This document shows positions 15,038 to 20,879 of a stretch of 23,566 nt of DNA, piece after piece. The DNA is taken from positions 11,426-34,991 of the forward strand of contig HF990539.1 of assembly GCA_000432135.1 (NCBI GenBank). Direction: 5' to 3'. Under the pieces are notes generated by a model. That model was not told where the DNA came from. It did not search any database and saw only the letters and a list, made by a program, of their open reading frames with translations. The position numbers were made by a program, and so were the translations under genes. Source of the DNA: Firmicutes bacterium CAG:124 (GTDB taxonomy: Bacteria; Bacillota; Clostridia; Oscillospirales; Oscillospiraceae). The stretch's first letter is position 1. Each line of letters starts with the position of its first letter.

Positions 15038-15202
15038 TTAGACGTTCAGCAGACGCTTGAACAGGCCGACACCGAGGCCGACAAGGGGGATTGCGCAGAA
15101 CAGGAGCAAGAGCGGCGTACCGACAACGGTTTCACCGACCTTACCCGCCCAGCCAATAGCAGACGTGAAGATAGAGCCGATGGACGAGAGAATTTCAGTC
15201 AT
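15038..15202 (-). CDS. Major coat protein candidate, copy 1 (54 aa)
   Basis: A 54-aa protein that opens 'MTEILSSIGSIFTSAIGWAGKVG', continues with a long hydrophobic stretch and ends in 'LFKRLLNV'. Size, single membrane helix and basic C-terminus fit a filamentous phage major coat protein. It has GGAAG before the ATG and is paralogous to the gene at 14814-15002 at both protein and DNA level. A coat pair may form a mixed capsid, or one may be a minor or end-cap protein. Short length hides it in routine gene calls. Confidence 0.75.
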   Translation of the reverse strand: MTEILSSIGSIFTSAIGWAGKVGETVVGTPLLLLFCAIPLVGLGVGLFKRLLNV

Positions 15203-15266
15203 TTTTGTTCACTTCCTTTCATTGTTTTTCTTTACAATATCAGTATTCCTACTGCTACGTAACGTT

Positions 15267-15407
15267 TCAAAGGCGGCAAGAACGTATAAAGTTAAGCACA
15301 ACGCCAACAACAAAGCACATCAACACCATTCCTACAAAATATACAATCGGTTCAGAAAGCAGCCAGTCGGCAAGCTTCCCAAGCATCTGAACATTGAAGT
15401 CAAGCAT
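15267..15407 (-). CDS. Tiny membrane protein (46-49 aa)
   Basis: A frame starting at ATG 15407 (46 aa) or at GTG 15416 (49 aa, better placed relative to GGGGGTG). It opens 'MLDFNVQMLGKLADWLLSEP', followed by one membrane helix ('IVYFVGMVLMCFVVGVVLNFI') and a basic end 'RSCRL'. It overlaps or abuts the upstream 185-aa gene, as tightly packed phage genes do. By size and place it could be an end-cap or assembly protein like pVII/pIX; there is no recognisable homology. Confidence 0.6.
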   Translation of the reverse strand: MLDFNVQMLGKLADWLLSEPIVYFVGMVLMCFVVGVVLNFIRSCRL

Positions 15408-15408
15408 T

Positions 15409-15966
15409 TCAGACACGTTTCATCACCCCCGCAACGATCTTGAAGAAGCATAGGACGAGAATTGCGAAAAGCACAACGTCGGCAATCCACGCCCAGTCTA
15501 CAGACGCAATACCGGAAGCGTTATACGGCGTGTACTCACCGAACAGCTTTTCGGTCAGGGATTCACCAGAGCCGCCCTGAATCCATGCACCGCCTGTTTC
15601 ATCATCGGTCTGAATGGCGAACACGTTGACCTGTGTGTTGCCGGAGGTATCTTCCTGATGAATGAGAGCGGCATCATCGGGCGCGGGCGTGGGCATTTCA
15701 TCGGAATCTGTTTTCGGCTCCCCTTCCGTGTCAGCTTCGGCTTCAGTTGTAGTATTTGAAGTATTATCTTCAATTTCAGTTGTGGAGACTTCCGGCGTAT
15801 AGATCGGATACCCAGAACCGTCATACCACTGACCATTGTACAGGAAGCGGTCATTTTCTGAATCGTATGAAGCGCTTGCAAGTTCCAAATCGGTCAGCGG
15901 TTCAACGGCGAGAATAGGCAGCGCAAGCAGCAGCACCACGCATAGAGCAAGTACAATCCGTTTCAT
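15409..15966 (-). CDS. Signal-peptide, C-terminally anchored minor coat candidate (185 aa)
   Basis: The protein begins with a Sec signal peptide ('MKRIVLALCVVLLLALPILA'). It continues with a short domain rich in aromatic residues ('YDSENDRFLYNGQWYDGSGYPIY'), then a long acidic Thr/Glu/Pro linker, and ends in one membrane helix with a basic tail ('VVLFAILVLCFFKIVAGVMKRV'). This topology, exported and held by a C-terminal helix, is that of filamentous phage minor coat proteins of the pIII type before assembly. It overlaps the upstream gene by 4 bp (ATGA). The sequence itself is not recognised, so the role is inferred from topology and position. Confidence 0.65.
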   Translation of the reverse strand: MKRIVLALCVVLLLALPILAVEPLTDLELASASYDSENDRFLYNGQWYDGSGYPIYTPEVSTTEIEDNTSNTTTEAEADTEGEPKTDSDEMPTPAPDDAALIHQEDTSGNTQVNVFAIQTDDETGGAWIQGGSGESLTEKLFGEYTPYNASGIASVDWAWIADVVLFAILVLCFFKIVAGVMKRV

Positions 15967-16205
15967 TTTGTATCGTCCTTCCTTTTTTCATTTACCTTGA
16001 TATTTCCATTATTGCCGCCGCGCTGCGAACCGCCGCGAAACGAGCCGAACAGCTTGCCAAGCAGACCGACGCTTGCGACGGCCACGGACGAGCCGAGCAG
16101 AAGCACACCGAGGGAAAACGTTGTTCCGGGGATGGTAAAGGATTCTATCACGTTCCATGAATTTGAGAGCCACGCGCCGAGAAGCTGCAATAAATCAGTT
16201 GACAT
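15963..16205 (-). CDS. Small membrane protein (80 aa)
   Basis: The protein has an amphipathic N-terminus ('MSTDLLQLLGAWLSNSWNVIESFTIPG'), one membrane helix ('FSLGVLLLGSSVAVASVGLLGKLF') and a Gly/Asn-rich, then basic, hydrophilic tail ('GGSQRGGNNGNIKVNEKRKDDTK'). A GGGGTG site precedes the ATG. It is part of the string of overlapping small virion genes; the basic tail could contact DNA. Function unknown. Confidence 0.65.
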   Translation of the reverse strand: MSTDLLQLLGAWLSNSWNVIESFTIPGTTFSLGVLLLGSSVAVASVGLLGKLFGSFRGGSQRGGNNGNIKVNEKRKDDTK

Positions 16206-16215
16206 AATTTCACCC

Positions 16216-16380
16216 CTAGATAAATGGTATAAAGGATTTCAAAAGCGCAACAGCGTCAGACACGAACGCAATGATAATGCGTACCAGTTTCACAACAACG
16301 ATAAAGCCAAAGAAGGAAACGGCGGCAATGACAAGGACTTTTAGCGCGGGAGGCATCCAAGAGAACAGAGCGGCAAACAC
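16216..16380 (-). CDS. Tiny membrane protein (54 aa, GTG start)
   Basis: A frame from GTG 16380 with GGGGTG at the right distance upstream. It opens 'MFAALFSWMPPALKVLVIAAV' and continues with hydrophobic segments ending in 'LLKSFIPFI'. It fills the gap between its neighbours almost exactly (10 bp before the next ATG), has one or two membrane helices, and would be missed with a 60-codon cutoff. The position suggests a minor coat or assembly protein. Confidence 0.6.
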   Translation of the reverse strand: MFAALFSWMPPALKVLVIAAVSFFGFIVVVKLVRIIIAFVSDAVALLKSFIPFI

Positions 16381-16391
16381 AACTTCACCCC

Positions 16392-16547
16392 CTAATCAAT
16401 CAGCTGAATCACGCCGATAATGACGAACAGCGCTGCAACGGCGAGAATCAGACCGCGCACAATGTCGGGCAGCAGCCCCCAAAGGGAGACCATGAAAGCA
16501 CCAAAGCCGGCAAGATCATTAAAGTTACTCACTATCGACACCCCCAT
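16392..16547 (-). CDS. Tiny membrane protein (46-51 aa)
   Basis: ATG 16547 gives 51 aa but has no good ribosome site. A GTG 15 bases further in, preceded by a G-rich GGGGGTG, gives a 46-aa protein starting at 'SNFNDLAGFGAFMVSLWGLL'. One strong membrane helix ('GLILAVAALFVIIGVIQLI') forms the C-terminal half. It overlaps the 3' end of the P60 gene, so translation is probably coupled. Function unknown; minor coat candidate. Confidence 0.6.
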   Translation of the reverse strand: MGVSIVSNFNDLAGFGAFMVSLWGLLPDIVRGLILAVAALFVIIGVIQLID

Positions 16548-19131
16548 AGAATGTAGAAGGCCAAATATTAGAGCCGGGGAAACAACTATAAGTCTGAACA
16601 AATTTCAGTTGGCTAAAAGTTCCCGAATAATAGCGTGGGTCAATGACAGCAATAGGCTTCGAGCAAACTAGTACACCGTCAGAATCTTTAATATAAGCAC
16701 AAATCAGATAAGGCTTACCCTCTGAGTTATATTGTCGAACAGGCAAAGAAGCAGTAGATAGAGTATAATTATCAGAAGCAGAAACAGATGTATATGCCCA
16801 CCATTTACTATCAGAATAATCATACTGACAAATGGTGATAACGGCCATATCTCTGTTCATGCTAAAGTTGATAGAGCTACCGTCAGAATCGGTAACATAC
16901 ACTTCATAGATATTCGACCACTCACGATCCCAGCTAGACGAAGAATGAAGAGATACAAAATATGGGCGAACCAAGTCAACATTATAAGAAAGTCGGCCAA
17001 AAGCATAGAAATGAGCTTGCCAGTACGAAGTATCAATAGACGTGTATTGAATTGGGTCTCCACAATGCAGCATTTTCCCGTCACCGGCGTAGATGCCTAC
17101 ATGGGATACAGTATCAGCGCAATCATAAGTACCAGTGAAAAAGACCAGATCACCGGGCTTAGCATCAAAGCGATCAACAGGAGTGCAAGCATCATATAAG
17201 CCCTGTGCCGTTGTTCTTCCGATGGAATATACTCCAGAATGGTTAAGAGCATAGCAAACAAAACCAGAGCAATCAAAGCTAGTTTCAGGAGAAGAACCGC
17301 CGAATACATACGGATAACCGAGATACTTTTCGGCCTCAGCAAACAATTTCTGTACGGAATCATTGGAATTCTCATAGCTGTTACCACCCTGCCCCGTATA
17401 ACCGGAAAGCTGATGGGGCGTGTAGATATAGGTTTTCTGGTCACCCCAAAAGGTATTGCAATCGTTATAAGCGGAAATCGTAGACGGAATGGAAGTGAAG
17501 ATACCGCCGAACAGGTCTGTTACAAAATCCACGATTGACAGAAGATGGTTAATCAGCTTCGAGACAAGAGCGCCCAAGCCTTTCTGATCACCACCCGTTA
17601 AAACCTTATCAGCAGCATTTGAAACGTTAATTTCAAAACCGTCGATAGCGTCTTGAATCCCCTTCAAACGGTCATTCGTTTCAGCGTTTTCAGCCTCAAC
17701 CTTTTTGAGTTCTTCCAAAATATCACCGAGCAGCTTCACAGATTCCGTTGTATTCTGTTTAATTGTAGAAACAAATGATTTGATACCGTCGATAGATGTT
17801 CCTTGAGAAACAAGGTTCTTAATGATTTCATCAAGCTGCGCACCGGCTTCATCACCAAGAGAATCATGGAGAGCCCGAATCTCTTCTAAAATGCTCAGAA
17901 TATTAGTGTTACTTTCTTTCAGATACTGACGCATAGCGGCAGTATCATCAAGAACAAAGTTGGAAAGCGTGTTGTAGATACCCTGCAAATATGAAGAGCA
18001 AAGGCCAACGTCTGTATTGATCTTCACCAGATGCCCGGCAAACTGCTCGAACCAACCGTTTGAAATGTCGAGCTTTTCACTGATTGCGTCAACAATATCT
18101 GAAATGTGGTTAATTTGATTCAGTGTGTTGGACAGGTATTCTTCAACATTCGAGAGGTCAGCCGCAGAGGGAGAAATTGAAGAACTGATACCGTCAATTA
18201 GGGCTTGTATGGTTTCAGAACTCAGGCCGATGGAATCAAGCTTGTCATATATTCGGGGCAGATAGTTGAGTGTTGTAACAATCTGCTGCAAATAGGAAAG
18301 AACACTGTCTAAGTCGCTGCCCATGGCATTGATCTCACCGACAAGGGATTCAAGATAGGTGTTGATTTGAACGGTGTTTTGAAATAAATTATTCAATACG
18401 CCGATAACATTCGTGATTTGCGCAATGACTTCGGTGTTGTTATTGATAACTGTGTTGTAGATATTATTGACGGTGCTGTTAATCTGGTCTTCTGAGGCGG
18501 AAGAAGCACCAGCGAGATACTTAACAAAAATATCAGAACTGCTGACAGTACAAGTGAGCCTTTTTCCGTTAATCGGGTTATTTGTGCGGCCAGTAAGATT
18601 AAATACAAAAAATAAAGACGCAGCATAAGTCTTAACATAGTCTTTCAAAGTAACCGTACCGGAGAAAGAATATAAATACGCGCCACTAGAAATAACAGGC
18701 GTTATAGAAGAACTGGAGGCAACGGAACTTTGCCATCCGCCGCTATCAGTTACAGAGCAAACACTTATATGGCCAAGTGGTTTAAGGTCAGACGAGCCAA
18801 AACCACTAAAACCGGAAACAGAAATTGTAACAGAATATGAAATCGTAGAACCAGCAGGAAGCGTATATAAAGATGAAGTGCTACGCTTTATACCTGACCA
18901 TCCCGGAAATGAACTATAAATATTTTCGATAGGGCTAGAACCAAACCCGTTCATGCCCAAAGACGCATCGAAAACATATGACAGACTATCGCTAGAACCA
19001 ACTGTGATAGTCTTGCCTGTGGTACTGCATGACCACTTCCTACCAACAATAGAATCAGCAGCGAAGGCCGGAACAGAGAGCGCCGACACGATCAGGCAGC
19101 AGACCAGAAAAAGCGCAAGAAATCTTTTCAT
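16525..19131 (-). CDS. Secreted fibrous protein with NlpC/P60 hydrolase domain (868 aa)
   Basis: The protein has a Sec signal peptide (residues 1-24), an N-terminal Ser/Gly-rich beta domain (to ~205), and a long helical, Asn/Ile/Leu-rich region with coiled-coil character (~210-520). A hydrophobic stretch follows ('LVSKLINHLLSIVDFVTDLFGGIF', ~520-545), then an NlpC/P60 domain, then a C-terminal Ig-like beta region (~720-850). The P60 domain shows 'YVFGGSSPETSFDCSG' with catalytic Cys621, 'VSHVGIYAG' with His677, and His689 in 'MLHCG'. P60 enzymes cut peptide bonds in peptidoglycan stem peptides. It follows rep by 21 bp, with AAGGGGAG before its ATG. By size and order it takes the place of the adsorption protein. 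I infer a tip fibre that opens the Gram-positive wall on entry or exit. A host-type autolysin picked up as cargo is the alternative. Confidence 0.75.
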   Translation of the reverse strand: MKRFLALFLVCCLIVSALSVPAFAADSIVGRKWSCSTTGKTITVGSSDSLSYVFDASLGMNGFGSSPIENIYSSFPGWSGIKRSTSSLYTLPAGSTISYSVTISVSGFSGFGSSDLKPLGHISVCSVTDSGGWQSSVASSSSITPVISSGAYLYSFSGTVTLKDYVKTYAASLFFVFNLTGRTNNPINGKRLTCTVSSSDIFVKYLAGASSASEDQINSTVNNIYNTVINNNTEVIAQITNVIGVLNNLFQNTVQINTYLESLVGEINAMGSDLDSVLSYLQQIVTTLNYLPRIYDKLDSIGLSSETIQALIDGISSSISPSAADLSNVEEYLSNTLNQINHISDIVDAISEKLDISNGWFEQFAGHLVKINTDVGLCSSYLQGIYNTLSNFVLDDTAAMRQYLKESNTNILSILEEIRALHDSLGDEAGAQLDEIIKNLVSQGTSIDGIKSFVSTIKQNTTESVKLLGDILEELKKVEAENAETNDRLKGIQDAIDGFEINVSNAADKVLTGGDQKGLGALVSKLINHLLSIVDFVTDLFGGIFTSIPSTISAYNDCNTFWGDQKTYIYTPHQLSGYTGQGGNSYENSNDSVQKLFAEAEKYLGYPYVFGGSSPETSFDCSGFVCYALNHSGVYSIGRTTAQGLYDACTPVDRFDAKPGDLVFFTGTYDCADTVSHVGIYAGDGKMLHCGDPIQYTSIDTSYWQAHFYAFGRLSYNVDLVRPYFVSLHSSSSWDREWSNIYEVYVTDSDGSSINFSMNRDMAVITICQYDYSDSKWWAYTSVSASDNYTLSTASLPVRQYNSEGKPYLICAYIKDSDGVLVCSKPIAVIDPRYYSGTFSQLKFVQTYSCFPGSNIWPSTFYGGVDSE

Positions 19132-19152
19132 TCTATACTCCCCTTTTGAATG

Positions 19153-20157
19153 TTATTTTTCAAAGCAGGTCATTTGAACCCATTCCGTTTCTTCCTGCAT
19201 ACCAAGGGCTTTTGTACAGGTGAAGAAATGATGAATACGGCGGCAGAACGCTTTCCAAGTCTCTTTGCTTTCTGCCTGAATGTTTATGTACTGCTGATTA
19301 AATGAAATGTTCGTAATTATGTAAACTTTCGTGAAGCAGGCCAGCTTGTTATTGTAGCGGCACGGCAATTCACACGGATAGCCGTCGAGGTAATTCAGCA
19401 TATCCTGAATTTTCAGGCTGCTGCGGAATTCCTCAAAAACAATCACGTCCTGCCCCTTGTAGCTATCAAACGGATGATCATAATCCGTGACACGGTACAC
19501 ATTCTGATAGCCGTACTTCTCCATGACGGAACGTGTCTTGCCAGCGCCGGTCTCACCGGTAATATAGGAAACGTCGAGTTCACGAAAGCAGTTCTTAAAC
19601 TGTTCATACCGCAGAATCTGACGTACATTTTCAATTTTATCCAGCTGCTGAATGTAGCGCGGGTTACTGTCGATGATTTCAAAATCAGAAAGACCGTCTT
19701 TTACCAAATCATATAGCTTACTCATATCTGTTCTTTCGCCCTGCCGTTCTTCCGGCATTTCTCCAAATTCCTCAAACGTGTTACTGTAATTCGTACCCTG
19801 ATGTGTCTTTCCGGTTGAATCCGTGTAGTTGTAATGTCCATCCTCCGACTTGTTGTATTTCTCACCGTCCTTCAATACATAGGCGCGGTTCTCAGAACTC
19901 AGCCCCCTGCACTGGTCAATGTGGGCAGTTGGAAATTTATTCTTGATTGCAGAAAATCGTATCGGGTTCTGACGGAAGATGAAGATATGTGTATGGAGCG
20001 TCGAGCACTCGTCCCCTTCTTCGTCGCACATACACCAGTAATCAAGCTTCTTGAACTTCTCCAAAATCTCACAGATAGCAGCATGATTCAGGCCATGTTC
20101 AGAAGGGTTATTGATCGTCAAGAGCCATTTCCGGCTCTGCGTATTGTTTTCAGCCAT
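19153..20157 (-). CDS. rep: CRESS-type replication initiator: HUH endonuclease plus SF3 helicase
   Basis: A 334-aa protein with the motif order of circovirus-type Reps. HUH motif I is 'WLLTINNP' (11-18). Motif II is 'LHTHIFIF' with metal-binding His55 and His57. Motif III is 'RAYVLKDG' with single catalytic Tyr93 and Lys96. A superfamily 3 helicase follows: Walker A 'GETGAGKT' (201-208), Walker B 'DVIVFEEF' (237-244) and motif C 'YIITN' (279-283). Such proteins nick the origin, stay bound to the 5' end through Tyr, and drive rolling-circle replication. The matching TAGTATTAC stem-loop lies upstream on the same strand. GGGGAG precedes ATG 20157, and an iteron-like repeat abuts the start codon, suggesting self-repression. 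Bacterial plasmid and phytoplasma Reps of the same lineage are the closest known types. Typical filamentous phage initiators have no SF3 domain. Confidence 0.88.
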   Translation of the reverse strand: MAENNTQSRKWLLTINNPSEHGLNHAAICEILEKFKKLDYWCMCDEEGDECSTLHTHIFIFRQNPIRFSAIKNKFPTAHIDQCRGLSSENRAYVLKDGEKYNKSEDGHYNYTDSTGKTHQGTNYSNTFEEFGEMPEERQGERTDMSKLYDLVKDGLSDFEIIDSNPRYIQQLDKIENVRQILRYEQFKNCFRELDVSYITGETGAGKTRSVMEKYGYQNVYRVTDYDHPFDSYKGQDVIVFEEFRSSLKIQDMLNYLDGYPCELPCRYNNKLACFTKVYIITNISFNQQYINIQAESKETWKAFCRRIHHFFTCTKALGMQEETEWVQMTCFEK

Positions 20158-20158
20158 T

Positions 20159-20253
20159 TGTTACATTCTCCCCTGCTGATGTTACAGCATGTTACAAAGT
20201 GCTGGAAACCTTGGAAGCATTGAAAACACAAGGTTTTTAAGCAAATGTTACAT
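20159..20253. repeat. Iteron-like GTTACA repeats before rep
   Basis: TGTTACA occurs at 20159-20165, 20180-20186, 20190-20196 and 20246-20252 on the plus strand. A fifth, slightly altered copy (GGTTACAT) lies at 20323-20330, on the other side of the origin. All are in the same orientation. Rep-binding iterons flank rolling-circle origins in CRESS viruses, so these are candidate Rep sites; one touches the rep start codon. Confidence 0.7.
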
Positions 20254-20260
20254 GATACAG

Positions 20261-20294
20261 AAGTGTCCAAGGGTAATACTAGCCTTGGACACTT
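20261..20294 (-). other. Rolling-circle origin: stem-loop with TAGTATTAC
   Basis: A perfect 12-bp stem (AAGTGTCCAAGG / CCTTGGACACTT) holds a 10-nt loop. Read on the minus strand, the loop is CTAGTATTAC, which contains TAGTATTAC. This nonanucleotide is the one used by circoviruses and fits the CRESS consensus NANTATTAC. By analogy the nick falls between TAGTATT and AC, i.e. between plus positions 20275 and 20274. The loop is on the same strand as rep and the virion genes. Confidence 0.9.
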
Positions 20295-20317
20295 GCGGGG
20301 GCGCTTTGCGCCCCCGC
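20295..20317. repeat. GC-rich hairpin abutting the origin
   Basis: A perfect 10-bp stem (GCGGGGGCGC / GCGCCCCCGC) with a TTT loop begins at the base after the origin stem and ends 7 bases before the SSB-like stop codon. No T run follows on the minus strand, so a simple terminator is unlikely. It may be part of the origin structure or a barrier between the SSB-like and rep transcripts. Confidence 0.7.
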
Positions 20318-20324
20318 TGGACGG

Positions 20325-20561
20325 TTACATTTTCGTGAAGCCGAGGATATAACCGCGGAAGTCATAATCGACGTTATAGTCCTTATCGAGAACAATGCTG
20401 TCGAGCGGATATTCCTTCGGGTCGAGCCAGATGCGGTCAGTCGCGTAGCCTTCCACGCCGTTGCGCTGGAAGCACACATCGACCACATTCGCAGCAAAGT
20501 CTTTTCCCGTCTTCTTGCTCTTGCCAGAAACAAACTGCTTGCCAAGTACGTGAACTCTCAT
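20325..20561 (-). CDS. Small SSB/pV-like protein (78 aa)
   Basis: A 78-aa basic-aromatic protein with a compact beta-rich pattern ('MRVHVLGKQFVSGKSKKTGKDFAANVVDVCF...'). Start ATG 20561 has a perfect AGGAGG 8 bases upstream; the longer frame to 20657 would run through the hairpin and promoter region and is rejected. It is the first minus-strand gene, just upstream of the origin and rep. Filamentous phages encode a small ssDNA-binding protein (pV) next to the replication gene, with similar size, and I infer that role from size and place. Motif evidence alone is weak. Confidence 0.6.
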   Translation of the reverse strand: MRVHVLGKQFVSGKSKKTGKDFAANVVDVCFQRNGVEGYATDRIWLDPKEYPLDSIVLDKDYNVDYDFRGYILGFTKM

Positions 20562-20578
20562 TTTTGAAACCTCCTGAA

Positions 20579-20645
20579 ATTTGTTCGTATAATAAAAAAA
20601 GACTTTTTGGCGATGAATCGTCAAAAAGTCTTGAATCGAACAAAT
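20579..20645. repeat. Long hairpin upstream of the SSB-like gene
   Basis: An inner 15-bp stem with one wobble (20599-20613 with 20618-20632; TGAA loop) is enclosed by ATTTGTTCG (20579-20587) and CGAACAAAT (20637-20645). On the minus strand a T-run and TATTAT follow the inner stem, just before the Shine-Dalgarno. It may be a terminator that insulates the first gene, an SSO-type priming structure, or a promoter region. Confidence 0.65.
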
Positions 20646-20661
20646 ATGAAATTTCAAATCC

Positions 20662-20700
20662 GTGAACGCAACAAAACCTCTGTTATTTTGTTGCGTTCAC
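20662..20700. other. dif/att-like Xer site B (right end of the prophage)
   Basis: A perfect 15-bp inverted repeat (GTGAACGCAACAAAA / TTTTGTTGCGTTCAC) around a 9-bp centre (CCTCTGTTA). The inner 12 bp of each arm are identical to site A. The centre is 3 bp longer than in sites A and C, as is known for some phage attP sites that recombine with dif through Xer. Confidence 0.8.
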
Positions 20701-20792
20701 CAGACCCAAACAAATATTGTCCTCTTCTACCGTGGTCTGGTCTGTTAATGCGCTTCCCTATCTGGCAGTGGGTTCGCGTCCTTCATCGAATC

Positions 20793-20807
20793 TTAAGCAA
20801 TGCTTAA
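20793..20807. repeat. Small palindrome upstream of the glycosyltransferase
   Basis: TTAAGCA-A-TGCTTAA, a perfect 7-bp inverted repeat in host sequence between the prophage end and the GT2 gene. A TATGAT/TATACT stretch at 20837-20847 could be a -10 region downstream of it, but no good -35 box is seen. A possible operator. Confidence 0.3.
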
Positions 20808-20879
20808 TCGGATGCTTTCGCCCATGTGCGTGCAGATATGATATACTTGAGGCACAGAAACTACAAAGGAGAAAATTCT

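Larger units (their letters stand above)
12346..20700. mobile_element. Integrated filamentous-phage-like element with circovirus-type replicon
   Basis: The segment is bounded by sites A and B, which share 14 bp at their left arms and 13 bp at their right arms. It contains a coherent set on the minus strand: SSB-like protein, origin, HUH/SF3 Rep, secreted hydrolase-bearing fibre, tiny membrane proteins, tandem major coat proteins and a Zot ATPase. Two genes lie on the opposite strand. It is visibly AT-richer than the flanking liv and glycosyltransferase genes. Core-to-core length is about 8.3 kb, within the size range of filamentous phage genomes. No integrase or transposase lies inside, which points to use of the host Xer recombinase. 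All genes read as intact, so the prophage may be active; this is inference. Confidence 0.85.

Noticed and set aside
20562..20657. The longer start (ATG 20657) for the SSB-like protein
   Set aside because: It would include the hairpin region as coding sequence and has no ribosome site, whereas ATG 20561 has a perfect AGGAGG.
12346..20700. A CRISPR array or transposon as explanation of the repeats
   Set aside because: The GTTACA repeats are too short and irregularly spaced for CRISPR. No transposase is present and the end repeats are Xer-type sites, not IS terminal repeats.
20700..20740. CCAGACC / GGTCTGG inverted repeat next to site B
   Set aside because: Only 7 bp arms at a 27-bp distance, with no T run. 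This could easily be chance.
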